Below are positions 21,375 through 31,192 of a stretch of 64,000 nucleotides of DNA, piece after piece. The position numbers and the translations under genes are program-made. Origin of the DNA: Blastomonas natatoria. Lineage in GTDB: Bacteria; Pseudomonadota; Alphaproteobacteria; Sphingomonadales; Sphingomonadaceae. Where the stretch lies: assembly GCF_003201955.1 (NCBI RefSeq), contig NZ_QJJM01000002.1, positions 124,001 to 188,000 of the forward strand. Direction: 5' to 3'. Each line of letters opens with the position of its first letter. Position 1 is the first letter of the stretch. The notes beneath the pieces are model-generated. The model saw nothing but the letters and a program-made list of their open reading frames with translations, did no database searches and had not been told where the DNA came from.

Positions 21375-22622
21375 ATGGGCAAAATTACCACACCGGGCGC
21401 GATCCGCGGCACCCAGGACATTTTCGGCGAGGATCAGGAGCGTTTCGGCCATGTCGTCGAGACGTTCGAGCGCGTCCGCCGCCTCTACAATTTCCGTCGC
21501 GCCGAAATGCCGGTGTTCGAGGCCACCGCCGTGTTCGCCCGCTCGCTGGGCGAGACCACCGACGTCGTGTCGAAGGAAATGTACTCTTTCGAGGACCGGA
21601 GCGGCGATTCGCTGACTTTGAGGCCCGAATTCACGGCAGGCCTGGCGCGTGCGTATCTCACCAACGGCTGGCAGCAATATGCCCCGCTCAAGCTTGCGAC
21701 GCACGGCCCGCTGTTCCGCTACGAACGCCCGCAAAAGGGCCGCTACCGCCAGTTCCACCAGATCGATGCCGAAATCATCGGCGCGGGCGATCCTCAGGCC
21801 GATGTCGAACTGCTGGTGATGGCCGATCATATCCTGCGCGAATTGGGCATTACCGATGGCGTGACGCTGCAGCTCAACACCCTGGGCGATGCGGCGAGCC
21901 GGGACGCCTGGCGGGCAGCACTGATTCAGCATTTCCACGCGCATAGGGGCGATCTTTCACAGGATTCGCAGGACCGGCTGGAGCGTAATCCGCTGCGCAT
22001 CCTTGACAGCAAGGAAGCCCAGGATCGCCCGATCGCCGACGCCGCGCCCGATATCGACGCCTTCCTCACCGATGAGGCCGCCGCGTTCTTCGACAAGGTG
22101 ACCAGCGGCCTCGACGCGGCTGGCGTCGCCTGGACGCGCAATGCGCGCCTGGTGCGCGGACTGGACTATTATCGCCATACCGCGTTCGAATTCGTCACTG
22201 ACCGATTGGGGGCGCAGGGTACGGTGCTCGGCGGCGGACGGTATGATGGCCTGATCGAAAATCTTGGTGGCCCGGCAACGCCAGCCGTCGGATGGGCTGC
22301 GGGAATCGAACGCCTGGCCATGCTGTGCGATCTGTCAGATCAAAGCCTTGGGCTCGATGTCATCATAGCCGTGGAGGATGATCGCGCCCTGCCCGCCGCC
22401 ACAAAAGCCCAGGCCATGCTGCGGCATGCAGGTATTTCTTCAGACATGATCGCTAGCGGATCGCCGCGAAAGCGTTATGACAAGGCGGCAAAGACAAACG
22501 CCAAGCTATTGGTTTCATTTCAGCATGACGGTGAGCAGGCGAAGCCGAACATCAGATCGGCAGCAGAAAGCGAACTGCGTGATGAAGTCGCAGCAGTGCT
22601 GAAGATTATTTCAACAGTTTGA
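21375..22622 (+). CDS. hisS: Histidine-tRNA ligase
   Basis: A 415-residue class II aminoacyl-tRNA synthetase. It starts with [14 protein letters not shown] and contains motif 2 ([23 protein letters not shown]), the histidine-specific segment [13 protein letters not shown], motif 3 ([14 protein letters not shown], then [10 protein letters not shown]) and a C-terminal anticodon-binding domain. It charges tRNA-His. It leads a hisS-prfA-prmC group, an order seen in other sphingomonads. The C-terminal domain is somewhat shorter than in E. coli but has the expected fold pattern. Confidence 0.96.
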   Translation: MGKITTPGAIRGTQDIFGEDQERFGHVVETFERVRRLYNFRRAEMPVFEATAVFARSLGETTDVVSKEMYSFEDRSGDSLTLRPEFTAGLARAYLTNGWQQYAPLKLATHGPLFRYERPQKGRYRQFHQIDAEIIGAGDPQADVELLVMADHILRELGITDGVTLQLNTLGDAASRDAWRAALIQHFHAHRGDLSQDSQDRLERNPLRILDSKEAQDRPIADAAPDIDAFLTDEAAAFFDKVTSGLDAAGVAWTRNARLVRGLDYYRHTAFEFVTDRLGAQGTVLGGGRYDGLIENLGGPATPAVGWAAGIERLAMLCDLSDQSLGLDVIIAVEDDRALPAATKAQAMLRHAGISSDMIASGSPRKRYDKAAKTNAKLLVSFQHDGEQAKPNIRSAAESELRDEVAAVLKIISTV

Positions 22623-22723
22623 TGGCATAGCGCGTGTCAAATGCCGTATCCTGACAGAATCGAGCACAGCCGTCTCGTGGGACGGAAGCCGTATGTGGCA
22701 GGATCTCGGGGGGAGATAAGTGA

Positions 22724-23812
22724 ATGACCCGGATTTCCGGTGAGCGTATTGCGCAGATCGAGGCGCGTTTCGGCAAGCTGCAGGCGCTCATGGCCTCCGG
22801 CACGCTGGACGGCGAGGACTTTGTTCAGACCGCCAAGGATTATGCCGAACTGGAGCCTGTAGCCCGGGCCGCTGCAGAGGTGCGTCGTCTGCGCGCCGAA
22901 CTCGAGGTGCTCGAGGGACTTATCGGCGATGGCGATTCCGATCCCGATATCGTCAAGCTGGCCGCTGGCGAGGCCGAGACGATCCGCGAACGCCTGCCCC
23001 CTGCCGAAAAGAAGCTGGCGATCAAGCTGCTGCCGCGCGACAGCGCCGACAACCGCCCGGCAATGCTGGAAATCCGCGCCGGCACCGGCGGAGACGAAGC
23101 AGCCCTGTTTGCGGGCGATCTTTTGCGCATGTACACCCGCTTTGCTGAAGAGCAGGGCTGGAAGATCGATATTCTGTCTGCCAACGCCGCCGATGTCGGC
23201 GGGTTCAAGGAAGTCATCGCCTCGGTCAACGGCATCGGCGTGTTCGCCAAGCTGAAATATGAAAGCGGCGTGCACCGGGTGCAGCGCGTGCCAGTGACCG
23301 AAAGCGGCGGGCGCATCCACACCAGCGCCGCCACGGTCGCCGTCCTGCCCGAGCCCGAAGAGGTCGACGTGCAGATCAACGACAACGACCTGCGCATCGA
23401 TGTCTATCGCGCCTCCGGATCCGGCGGCCAGCACGTCAACACCACCGACAGCGCGGTGCGCATCACGCACATCCCCTCGGGCCTGGTGGTAACGCAGCAG
23501 GACGAAAAGTCCCAGCATAAGAACAAGGCCAAGGCGCTGAAGGTGCTCGCCGCGCGGCTCTATGAGCTGGAGCGCAGCAAGGTGGCGAGCGCCGAAGCCG
23601 ATGCGCGCAAGTCGATGGTCGGCTCAGGCGATCGGTCGGAGCGCATCCGTACCTACAATTTCCCCCAGGGCCGGGTCACCGACCATCGGATCAACCTCAC
23701 GCTGCACCGTCTCGACGAGATACTCGAAGGCTGGGGCCTTAACGAACTGATCAGCGCGCTGACCGCAGAGGATCAGGCAGCGCGGCTGGCGAACATGGAC
23801 ATGGCGGGGTGA
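22724..23812 (+). CDS. prfA: Peptide chain release factor 1
   Basis: A 362-residue class I release factor that reads UAA and UAG. The codon-recognition tripeptide region [24 protein letters not shown] identifies RF1 (PxT type) and not RF2. The GGQ motif that triggers peptidyl-tRNA hydrolysis is at residues 234-236 ([16 protein letters not shown]). The ATG at 22724 has GGGAG upstream. The next gene, prmC, encodes the methyltransferase that modifies this GGQ glutamine, so the pair acts together in termination. Confidence 0.97.
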   Translation: MTRISGERIAQIEARFGKLQALMASGTLDGEDFVQTAKDYAELEPVARAAAEVRRLRAELEVLEGLIGDGDSDPDIVKLAAGEAETIRERLPPAEKKLAIKLLPRDSADNRPAMLEIRAGTGGDEAALFAGDLLRMYTRFAEEQGWKIDILSANAADVGGFKEVIASVNGIGVFAKLKYESGVHRVQRVPVTESGGRIHTSAATVAVLPEPEEVDVQINDNDLRIDVYRASGSGGQHVNTTDSAVRITHIPSGLVVTQQDEKSQHKNKAKALKVLAARLYELERSKVASAEADARKSMVGSGDRSERIRTYNFPQGRVTDHRINLTLHRLDEILEGWGLNELISALTAEDQAARLANMDMAG

Positions 23813-23849
23813 ACCACATGCGGCTCCTGGTCATCGCGTCGCCAGGCTC

Positions 23850-24701
23850 ATGACCGGAACCATAGCCGATGCGCTGCGTGAGGCAGCGCAGACGCTGTCC
23901 ACCGTAACGGAAACGCCAAGGCTGGACGCCGAGCTGCTGATGGCCGATGCTCTCGACATCGATCGTGGCCGGATGCTGCTCATGCACACGCGTGACGCCG
24001 TGCCCGAAGGCTTTGCGCCCCGCCTTGCCCGAAGACTGGCGCATGAACCCGTGGCCTATATTACCGGTCGTCAGGACTTCTGGACGCTGAGCCTCATGGT
24101 TTCACCCGCTGTCCTTATTCCGCGCAGTGACAGCGAGACGCTGATCGAGGCTGCTTTGGACCTTTTCCAAGACCAAGGCCCGAAGCGCATTCTTGATCTT
24201 GGCACGGGATCGGGCGCGCTGCTGCTGGCGGCATTATCCGAATTTCCTTCATCCACGGGCATCGGCATCGACGCCAGCGAGGCTGCGCTGGAAATTGCAC
24301 GCGCCAATGCCGGGGTGACGGGTCTGGCAGCGCGGGCACAATTGCTCCATGGGAACTGGCGGCAGGACGGATGGATCGACGCCCTTCCCGGCCCGTTCGA
24401 CCTTGTTCTCGCCAACCCGCCCTATATCGAGCGCGAGGCCGTGCTGGCGCCGCAGGTGCGCGCCCACGAGCCGCATGATGCCCTGTTTGCCGGCGATGAC
24501 GGGCTTGACGACTATCGCATCCTCGTTCCCGCCCTCCCCCGGCTGCTCGCTCCCGAAGGCGTCGCCATCTTCGAGATCGGCGCGACCCAGCGCGAGCCGG
24601 TGTCGCAGATCGCTGCTGCGCAGAGCCTTGACGTACAGTGTCGACAGGACCTGGCCGGTCACGACCGCGCATTGATACTGCGCCGCCAGCGCTCTGCCTG
24701 A
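23850..24701 (+). CDS. prmC: Peptide chain release factor N5-glutamine methyltransferase
   Basis: A 283-residue SAM-dependent methyltransferase with an N-terminal helical domain, motif I (ILDLGTGSGALLLAAL) and the diagnostic N189-P-P-Y192 motif (LANPPYIE) that binds the substrate glutamine. It methylates the GGQ glutamine of RF1 and RF2. It starts 37 bases after prfA. The following 234 bases up to the DUF4167 gene show no gene or clear regulatory element. Confidence 0.95.
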   Translation: MTGTIADALREAAQTLSTVTETPRLDAELLMADALDIDRGRMLLMHTRDAVPEGFAPRLARRLAHEPVAYITGRQDFWTLSLMVSPAVLIPRSDSETLIEAALDLFQDQGPKRILDLGTGSGALLLAALSEFPSSTGIGIDASEAALEIARANAGVTGLAARAQLLHGNWRQDGWIDALPGPFDLVLANPPYIEREAVLAPQVRAHEPHDALFAGDDGLDDYRILVPALPRLLAPEGVAIFEIGATQREPVSQIAAAQSLDVQCRQDLAGHDRALILRRQRSA

Positions 24702-24935
24702 TATTTCGCTTGGCAAGGGCCCGGCTAACCGCTACCACCCATGCAGCAAGACAGCTGATGCTGGCGAAGGGCCCATCACGCTTGCTGACCCCAATCATCT
24801 TGTTCGGGCAGCTTATCACGGCCACTCAAAGCGGATGAAAGGCTTGGGACGCGCGGCGCGCCCTTAGGGGCGACGGCCTGCACGGACGCGCAGAGGACAC
24901 GCAGGAAACTTGCGACTGATAAGGAAGCGTCAACT

Positions 24936-25805
24936 TTGAACAACAATCGTGGAACGAGCCGTCGTCGCGGCCGTGGCAATAACCGTCCGCAGAACAATGG
25001 TCGCGGCGGAGGCATGGATCAGGGCAACCGGATCGACAGTCGCGCCCGCGGCAATGCCACGCAGATGCTCGAGAAATACAAGAAGATGGCGCATGATGCG
25101 CAGATGAACGGTGACCGAGTGGCCACCGAATATTATCTGCAATTTGCCGACCATTATTTCCGCGTGCTCGCTGACAACCGCGCCCGTCAGGACGAATTTC
25201 GCCGTCCGCGCGAGGATCAGGGCCGTGACGGCGGCGACTATGCCGATGACGAGGACGATGGCGTCTACGGTTCCGGCCAGGGTCAGCGCAACTATGCGCA
25301 GGACCAGGCCGATGATGCCAGTGCCCGCGGTCAGGATGACGATGGCGTCGATGAGGGGGAGGAACCCCGCAACCAGCGCCGCGACCATCAGCAGCGCGAG
25401 GGACGCCAGAACAGCGAGCGTCGCGAGCGTCGTCCCCGCGGTGATCGCGAGGAAGGACGTCGCGAAGACGGTCAGCGTCCGGAACGGCAGGAGCGGCAAC
25501 CGCGCCATCGCCAGGATGCAGACCAGCGCCAGGACGAGACTCCTGCCACCAGCGCACCGGTCGAAGCAGCAGAGGCATCGAGCGACGATGCCAAGCCGCG
25601 GCGCACGTTGCGCGGTCGCGGTCGCCCGCCGCGCGCTGCAGATGCGGAAACCAGCAATGCGCTCGATCCAATGATCCTGCCGCCTGCCATCGGTGTTGCC
25701 ACCGAGGCGGCAGCGGAAGCAGAGGCTCCCAAGCCGAAGCGCCGGGCTGCGCCGCGCCGCAAGGCTGCAGAGTCGGGCGATATGGAAGCAGCAGCGGCGG
25801 AATAA
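24936..25805 (+). CDS. DUF4167 domain-containing protein, Arg/Gly-rich
   Basis: A 289-residue protein that begins from a TTG codon, supported by AAGGAAG about 8 bases upstream and by the family's typical N-terminus MNN-R-G-RRRGRG. The first 30 residues are RG-rich, followed by the compact DUF4167 domain (RGNATQMLEKYKKMAHDAQMNGDRVATEYYLQFADHYFRVL). The remaining 200 residues are low-complexity and strongly charged (R, D, E, Q repeats), with a Lys/Arg/Ala-rich end. This family is widespread in Alphaproteobacteria and has no firm function; the RG-rich tail suggests nucleic-acid binding, which is inference. A perfect 21-bp hairpin follows. Confidence 0.88.
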   Translation: MNNNRGTSRRRGRGNNRPQNNGRGGGMDQGNRIDSRARGNATQMLEKYKKMAHDAQMNGDRVATEYYLQFADHYFRVLADNRARQDEFRRPREDQGRDGGDYADDEDDGVYGSGQGQRNYAQDQADDASARGQDDDGVDEGEEPRNQRRDHQQREGRQNSERRERRPRGDREEGRREDGQRPERQERQPRHRQDADQRQDETPATSAPVEAAEASSDDAKPRRTLRGRGRPPRAADAETSNALDPMILPPAIGVATEAAAEAEAPKPKRRAAPRRKAAESGDMEAAAAE

Positions 25806-25840
25806 GGTTGCAGCGGGCCCCGAGCGGCCCGTCGCTCCGA

Positions 25841-25888
25841 AAACAAGAAGGGGCGCGGTCCGGACCTGGACCGCGCCCCTTCTTGTTT
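25841..25888. terminator. Bidirectional terminator with a 21-bp perfect stem
   Basis: Bases 25841-25861 (AAACAAGAAGGGGCGCGGTC plus one C) are exactly complementary to 25868-25888, leaving a 6-base loop. The A-rich and T-rich ends give U-tracts for both strands. It lies between the convergent DUF4167 gene and sciP and probably terminates both. Confidence 0.9.
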
Positions 25889-25906
25889 CATTCGATCCGG
25901 GGAAGA

Positions 25907-26206
25907 TCAGTAGCGTTGCTGGCGCTCGTAAAGGTCGCGGTAATGCTGGATGCGCGTGACGCGCAGCCCCGGCATGCCCGAACGATCGACGGCCCGTTGC
26001 CAAGAGGCAAATTCCTCGAGCGTCAGGTCATAGCGCTCGCACACTTCATCGATCGTCAGCAGCCCGCCATTGACGGCGGCAACGACCTCTGCCTTGCGAC
26101 GCACGACCCAGCGCTTGGTGCCCGGGGCCGGCAGGTTGTCCAGCGTCAAGGGTTCGCCGAGCGGACCAATGACCTGTGCCGGTTTGATTTTCTGATTCTC
26201 GATCAT
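25907..26206 (-). CDS. sciP: SciP-like CtrA inhibitor, DUF1153 family
   Basis: A 99-residue protein, almost entirely one helix-turn-helix DUF1153 domain: AQVIGPLGEPLTLDNLP, KRWVVRRKAEVVAAVNGGLL, EVCERYDLTLEEFASWQRAVD, GLRVTRIQHYRDL. In Caulobacter SciP binds CtrA and blocks CtrA-activated transcription late in the cell cycle. The ATG at 26206 (MIENQKIKP) matches sphingomonad relatives; the frame stays open 32 codons upstream, but that part is not conserved to my knowledge. A CtrA-type half-site (TTAACCAT) lies about 240 bases upstream, too weak alone to prove feedback control. Confidence 0.88.
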   Translation of the reverse strand: MIENQKIKPAQVIGPLGEPLTLDNLPAPGTKRWVVRRKAEVVAAVNGGLLTIDEVCERYDLTLEEFASWQRAVDRSGMPGLRVTRIQHYRDLYERQQRY

Positions 26207-26213
26207 CACGTCC

Positions 26214-26582
26214 TCAAAACGCCTGGTGACTGCAACTTTGCGCGGGCCCAGGATGTAACCAATCGGCTTTTCGATTGACTGAAGCACAATGGTAAACACC
26301 ATTTTGACCTTGCTGTTCCGTTGGGGTGAAACGGTTCAGCGCGTCGGCAAAGTGCGGATTGAAGCTGCCCGGCACCACTTGATCGGTCTTCACCTGGCCA
26401 GCCAGCCATGCCGCGAACACCCGCACCGGATCGGTCGCCTCTTTAACCATAGGGGGGTGGTCAAGGCGCGCAATCACGGGCGTGGCGGCAAGCGCACGCA
26501 GGATGTCCATGTCGAGCGCGCGCAGATTCATCGGCGCGCTTTCGGCAAGGTGGACCGAGTCATGAGGGAAGTTCATGTCCAT
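26214..26582 (-). CDS. Possible small protein upstream of sciP, doubtful
   Basis: A 122-codon open frame starting MDMNFPHDSVHLAESAPMNLRALDMDIL. The first two thirds show GC-rich third positions and a plausible protein composition (VKEATDPVRVFAAWLAGQV, SFNPHFADALNRF). After about residue 85 the codon pattern fades, while the overlapping sciP frame (SIEKPIGYILGPRKVAVTRRFEDV) begins to look coding. This could be a short real gene, a frameshifted one, or sciP leader sequence that happens to be open. The gap 26207-26771 otherwise holds the sciP and mnmA promoters. No homologue is recognised. Confidence 0.3.
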   Translation of the reverse strand: MDMNFPHDSVHLAESAPMNLRALDMDILRALAATPVIARLDHPPMVKEATDPVRVFAAWLAGQVKTDQVVPGSFNPHFADALNRFTPTEQQGQNGVYHCASVNRKADWLHPGPAQSCSHQAF

Positions 26583-26771
26583 GCCCAGGATGTAACACGC
26601 AAACCGTAAGAGCAGGTAAAAGCTGCCTTCACAGGTGATTAGCCTTGGTTAAATGTCGCTAAGACCAAGTGAGAAACGCCCGGAATCATGGGGTTTGACA
26701 CTGTCACGCGGATGCAATTTTTTGCCGGGCCGGGGTGGCAGAATGCTGCCGTCACCGCTAAATGCACCCTC

Positions 26772-27908
26772 ATGCAGTTCCCCACCGCTTCCGGATTTCA
26801 GCTTGAAGGCGACATGAAGGCGCGACGAATCGTCGTGGCCATGTCCGGCGGGGTCGACTCGTCGGTGGTCGCCGGCCTCGCTGCCGCCACGGGCGCGGAA
26901 ACGATCGGCATCACCCTGCAGCTTTATGACCATGGCGCTGCAGTGAAGCGCGCCGGCTCCTGCTGCGCGGGTCAGGACATCCGCGATGCCCGTGCAGTCG
27001 CCGATCGCCTGGGCATCGCCCATTACGTGTTCGATCATGAAAGCCGCTTCCGCGAATCCGTGGTCGACCGCTTCGCAGACGAGTATATGGCGGGGCGCAC
27101 GCCCATTCCCTGCATCCAGTGCAACATGGGCGTGAAATTCACCGACCTGTTGCAGATGGCACGCGATCTAGGCGCAGATTGCCTGGCCACGGGCCACTAT
27201 GTGCGCCGCGTGATGGGCAGCACCGGCCGTGCCGAACTGCACCGGGCGCATGACCCCGCACGGGACCAGAGCTATTTCCTGTTCGCCACCACCGACGAGC
27301 AGATGGATTTCCTGCGCTTTCCGCTGGGAGACCTGCCCAAGCCGCAGGTGCGCTCGCTCGCGCAGGACATGGGCCTGATCGTTGCGGCCAAGCCAGACAG
27401 CCAGGACATCTGCTTCGTTCCCGATGGCGATTATGCCGCCGTCGTTCGCAAGGTCCGGCCCGATGCCGATACGGGCGGCGAAATCGTGCATGTCGATGGC
27501 CGCGTGCTCGGCGAGCACAAGGGGCTGATCCATTATACCATTGGCCAGCGCAAGGGACTGGAAATTGGCGGTCAGCCGGTGCCGCTCTATGTGATCAAGC
27601 TGGACGCTGCGACGCGCCGTGTCATCGTCGGACCTCGGGCCGCGCTCGCCACCCGCGCCGCCGAAATCGTCGACATGAACTGGATAGGCGGCAGCTATGA
27701 TGGCCCGATGCAGGCCAAGGTCCGATCGCTCGCGCGGCCTGCGCCTGTCACGATCGAAGGCAGCGGCGCGAACCGGAGACTAGTCTTCCTCCAGCCCGAA
27801 TATGGTGTCGCTCCCGGTCAGGCGGCGGTGCTTTATGCCGGTGACCGCGTTCTCGGCGGCGGCTGGATCGCATCGACCGAACCCGTCGAAGCTTCGCTCG
27901 CAGCCTGA
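26772..27908 (+). CDS. mnmA: tRNA-specific 2-thiouridylase
   Basis: A 378-residue enzyme that makes 2-thiouridine at the wobble position 34 of Lys, Glu and Gln tRNAs. Visible are the PP-loop [15 protein letters not shown], the first catalytic cysteine region [11 protein letters not shown], the ATP/tRNA stretch ATGHYVRR, the second catalytic segment [12 protein letters not shown] and the C-terminal beta-barrel. The ATG at 26772 ([13 protein letters not shown]) is chosen because related sphingomonad proteins carry a short N-terminal extension before the PP-loop; the ATG at 26814 would begin just before the loop. It is divergent from sciP. Confidence 0.94.
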   Translation: MQFPTASGFQLEGDMKARRIVVAMSGGVDSSVVAGLAAATGAETIGITLQLYDHGAAVKRAGSCCAGQDIRDARAVADRLGIAHYVFDHESRFRESVVDRFADEYMAGRTPIPCIQCNMGVKFTDLLQMARDLGADCLATGHYVRRVMGSTGRAELHRAHDPARDQSYFLFATTDEQMDFLRFPLGDLPKPQVRSLAQDMGLIVAAKPDSQDICFVPDGDYAAVVRKVRPDADTGGEIVHVDGRVLGEHKGLIHYTIGQRKGLEIGGQPVPLYVIKLDAATRRVIVGPRAALATRAAEIVDMNWIGGSYDGPMQAKVRSLARPAPVTIEGSGANRRLVFLQPEYGVAPGQAAVLYAGDRVLGGGWIASTEPVEASLAA

Positions 27909-27948
27909 TCGTTTTTGCGCTAGACCGCGCGCCCGGGGGGAATTTTCC

Positions 27949-29289
27949 GTGCGCTTCATCATCTGTGTTCTGACGACTTGCGCTTTGCAGGTCAGTTTTC
28001 CGGCGCATGGCCAGACTGCCGGGGAAGCAAGTACGGATGGGCTGTCGGTTTCAGGCAGCCTGCGTGTGCGCTACGAGTTGCTCGAAGGTCAGTTTCGCCC
28101 GGGCCTGCCACCGCGTGACGATGCCATGACCATCCAGACCGCCATTGCTGCCGAGTACAGGACCGGGCCCTGGCGGATCTCTGCCGAGCTGATCGACGCC
28201 CGTGCCTATCTGACAGACGCACCCGGCGCGGTAAGCACCAGCGAGGTCAACGCCCTGGAACTGAGCCGCGCCTCGATCAGCTATGCCAACGGCCCGGTCG
28301 AACTGACCGCCGGGCGGTTCCACCTCAATCTCGGCTCGCGCAGGCTGGCCGGGCGCAATGCGTTTCGGAACACGATCAACAGCTTTACCGGCATCAGGCT
28401 CGACTGGCGCGGAAAGGCTGACGATCATCTCGTCGCCTTCTACGCCCTGCCGCACACCCGGCTCCCATCAGCCCGTGGCGACCTGATCGACAATCGCGTG
28501 CGCTGGGACCGCGAAAGCTTCGACCTGACATTCTGGGGCGCCCATTATACCCGACCCGATCTGTTCGCCGGCGTGACACTGCAGGCCAATGCGTTCAAGC
28601 TGAACGAACGCGACGGCGACAATGGTCCCAACCGCAACCGGCATCTGTTCACCTGGGGTGGGCGGCTGCATCGCGCGCCCAAGGCCGGACAATGGGATAT
28701 GGACCTCGAGGGCGCTGTGCAGAGCGGCACGATCCGCCAATCGATCGCCCCTGCCGCGCGCCGCCAGGATGTTCGCGCATTTTTCGCCCATGCCGAATTC
28801 GGATACAGTTTTGCTCTTCCCGGCAAACCGCGGCTTTCGGCCTTGCTCGACATGGCGAGCGGAGATGATCCGCGGACGCCGGGATCGTTCGGCCGGTTCG
28901 ATACATTATACGGACCCCGACGCACCGACTTTGGACCGACGGGCATTTTCGGACCGCTGTTTCGCAGCAACCTGCTGGCTGGAGGTTTGCGCGGCGAAAT
29001 TGCCCCCGCCGAGCGATGGGATGTGATGACGATGTGGCGCCCCGCCTGGCTCCACAGCCGCCGCGACCGGTTCGGCAATGCCGGCCCCTCCGATGTTCAG
29101 GGCCGGTCGGGCCGCTTTGCGGGACATATGGTCGAATTGCGGCTGGGCCACTGGCTTGTCGAGAAACGGCTGCGGGTGGAGGCAGGTGCAGCGGTGCTGA
29201 CGAGCGGGCGCTTGCTGGAAGAGGCGCCCAATGCGACCGGCTTTGGAGATACCCGCTATGCCTATGGCCAGATGGTCGTGAACTTCTGA
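27949..29289 (+). CDS. AlgE-like outer-membrane beta-barrel (alginate export family)
   Basis: A 446-residue protein starting from GTG (SD GGGGGG 8 bases upstream), with a signal peptide (VRFIICVLTTCALQVSFPAHGQ). The rest is a series of amphipathic beta strands, such as SGSLRVRYELLEGQF, AEYRTGPWRISAELIDAR, RLAGRNAFRNTINSFTGIRLDW and a terminal aromatic end (YAYGQMVVNF). This matches the alginate_exp porin family, which includes AlgE of Pseudomonas, but sphingomonad members are general outer-membrane channels with unknown substrates. It lies between mnmA and the convergent amidotransferase gene of the XrtA locus, with 7 bases between the stops. A functional link to the XrtA locus is possible but unproven. 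Confidence 0.78.
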   Translation: MRFIICVLTTCALQVSFPAHGQTAGEASTDGLSVSGSLRVRYELLEGQFRPGLPPRDDAMTIQTAIAAEYRTGPWRISAELIDARAYLTDAPGAVSTSEVNALELSRASISYANGPVELTAGRFHLNLGSRRLAGRNAFRNTINSFTGIRLDWRGKADDHLVAFYALPHTRLPSARGDLIDNRVRWDRESFDLTFWGAHYTRPDLFAGVTLQANAFKLNERDGDNGPNRNRHLFTWGGRLHRAPKAGQWDMDLEGAVQSGTIRQSIAPAARRQDVRAFFAHAEFGYSFALPGKPRLSALLDMASGDDPRTPGSFGRFDTLYGPRRTDFGPTGIFGPLFRSNLLAGGLRGEIAPAERWDVMTMWRPAWLHSRRDRFGNAGPSDVQGRSGRFAGHMVELRLGHWLVEKRLRVEAGAAVLTSGRLLEEAPNATGFGDTRYAYGQMVVNF

Positions 29290-29296
29290 CCCGGCC

Positions 29297-31186
29297 TCAG
29301 AACACTCGTTCGAGCGCCTTGTCGAGCATCCACAATTGCCACAGCAGGCGTGCGTTGTCGCTGCGGCCCGCGATATGGGCCTCGGCGACCTCGCTCAGCC
29401 GGACGGTATTGAACCAGCCGCTGCGCGCAAGCGCCGATCCGCTGGCGATGCGCCTGGCCTGCTCGGCCAGGGGCCCGCGAAACCATTGTGCTATCGGGCT
29501 GACGAACCCCATTTTGGGGCGATAGAGAATATCGTCTGGCAAGGTGCCGCGCATTGCCCGTTTCATCAGCCATTTGCCCTGCCCACCGCGCACACGCAGG
29601 GATTCGGGCAGCGAGGCGCTGAATTCGATCAGCCGGTAATCGAGCAGCGGTTCGCGCGCTTCCAGGCTGACGGCCATGCTGGTGCGATCGACCTTGGTCA
29701 GGATGTCGCCGGGCAGCCAAAGCTTCATATCGGCATATTGCGCGGCATCGAGGCCCGAGCGCGCTGGTGCCGCGTTCATCAGCGCGATCATGTGGTCCTC
29801 GCCGCGATAGCCGCCGAGCGCAGTACGATGGCTGTCCGAATAGAGCGCCTGGCGCGCGCCATAATCGGTCACGCCGACGGCATCGGCATAGCCCTCCGCC
29901 CCGGTGCGTGCGAGCGACAGCAAGGTCGATTTTGCCCGCAACGGCCGCGGTGCCCAATCGGCCTTGGGATAGAGCGCGCCGAGCGCCCCGAACACGGGTC
30001 CGCGCAAGCCCTGTGGCAGCAGGCTGCGCACCCTTTCCTCGCCATGATGAAAGACGTGGCGGCGATAGCCGGCCAGCGCCTCGTCCGCGCCGTCGCCCGA
30101 CAGCGCGACGGTGACGCTTTCGCGCGCCAGCTGGCAAACGCGGAAGGTCGGAAGCATCGAGGCATCGGCAAAGGGCTCGTCAAACTGCGCAGCGACGTAA
30201 TCGATGATCGCGATATCGTCTGGCGAGACGGTGCGGCTGCGGTGATCGGTAGCGAAGCGCCCGGCGATGCGGCGGGCGTAATCGCTCTCGTCCAGCGCAG
30301 CGACATCAAAGCCGATGCTGCAGGTCTTCACCGCCTGGGTGGAGCGCTCGGCCATCAGGGCAACGACGGTAGAGCTGTCGACGCCGCCGGAAAGGAACGC
30401 GCCCAGCGGCACGTCCGCCACCATCCGCGATGCCACCGCCTGACGCATGTGGTGGAGCAGTTCGGCCTGCAGATCGGCCACCGAGCCTCTGGCGCGGCGC
30501 GAGAAGTCGACGTCCCAGTAGCGCACCGGCTCCGGCAAGGGCTTGCCCCGCTCCAGCATCAGATAATGACCGGCAGGCAGCTTCTTCACCCCGCCGACGA
30601 AGCAGCGATGATCAGGGACATAGCCGAAGGCGAGATAGTCATCCACCGCCTGCAAGTCGGGCGCGCGGCGCAGCGCCGGGTGCGCGAGCAGGCCCTTGAG
30701 CTCGGACGCAAAGATCACGCTGCCATCGGGCAGGATGGCATAATGCAGCGGCTTCACACCCAGCCGGTCGCGCGCCATGAAGAGCCGCTGCTGCCGATGA
30801 TCGAACAGCGCAAAGGCGAACATGCCGTTGAGCCGGTCGAGGCACCCCACACCCCATTGCCGCCACGCAGCGAGGATGACCTCGGTATCGCCAGACGTGC
30901 GGAATTGGTGACCCATTGCGCTCAGCTCGGCGCGGACCTCCTGGAAGTTGTAGATTTCGCCATTGAAGGTCAGCACATCGGCCTCGTCGGCGCTCAGCAT
31001 CGGCTGTGCGCCGCCTTCCAGATCGATAATCGACAGCCGCAGATGACCCAGCCCTACCCCCGGTGCCGTCCAGCATCCGTTTCCGTCAGGGCCACGGTGC
31101 AGCATCGCATCGGTCATCAGCCGGATGCGCGCGGGATCGACCGGCTTGGCGGTTTCGAGATGAAAGATGCCTGCAATCCCGCACAT
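29297..31186 (-). CDS. XrtA/PEP-CTERM-associated amidotransferase, asparagine synthase-like
   Basis: A 629-residue protein with an N-terminal glutamine amidotransferase class II domain (nucleophile C2 in MCGIAGIF, then HRGPDGNG and SFNGEIYN-type motif TFNGEIYN) and a C-terminal asparagine synthase domain with the ATP-pyrophosphatase PP-loop FLSGGVDSSTVVALM and the ALSGDGADEALAGYRRH segment. Relatives are found in exosortase A loci and are believed to amidate sugar acids or peptide parts of the exopolysaccharide. It is the last gene of the ten-gene locus and begins 6 bases after xrtA. It is not the housekeeping asnB, judged by context. Confidence 0.9.
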   Translation of the reverse strand: MCGIAGIFHLETAKPVDPARIRLMTDAMLHRGPDGNGCWTAPGVGLGHLRLSIIDLEGGAQPMLSADEADVLTFNGEIYNFQEVRAELSAMGHQFRTSGDTEVILAAWRQWGVGCLDRLNGMFAFALFDHRQQRLFMARDRLGVKPLHYAILPDGSVIFASELKGLLAHPALRRAPDLQAVDDYLAFGYVPDHRCFVGGVKKLPAGHYLMLERGKPLPEPVRYWDVDFSRRARGSVADLQAELLHHMRQAVASRMVADVPLGAFLSGGVDSSTVVALMAERSTQAVKTCSIGFDVAALDESDYARRIAGRFATDHRSRTVSPDDIAIIDYVAAQFDEPFADASMLPTFRVCQLARESVTVALSGDGADEALAGYRRHVFHHGEERVRSLLPQGLRGPVFGALGALYPKADWAPRPLRAKSTLLSLARTGAEGYADAVGVTDYGARQALYSDSHRTALGGYRGEDHMIALMNAAPARSGLDAAQYADMKLWLPGDILTKVDRTSMAVSLEAREPLLDYRLIEFSASLPESLRVRGGQGKWLMKRAMRGTLPDDILYRPKMGFVSPIAQWFRGPLAEQARRIASGSALARSGWFNTVRLSEVAEAHIAGRSDNARLLWQLWMLDKALERVF

Positions 31187-31192
31187 GGCCGA

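Noticed and set aside
26442-26449. TTAACCAT, a CtrA half-site upstream of sciP
   Set aside because: The partner half-site at the required 7-base spacing is absent, and an 8-base motif is expected by chance at this scale.
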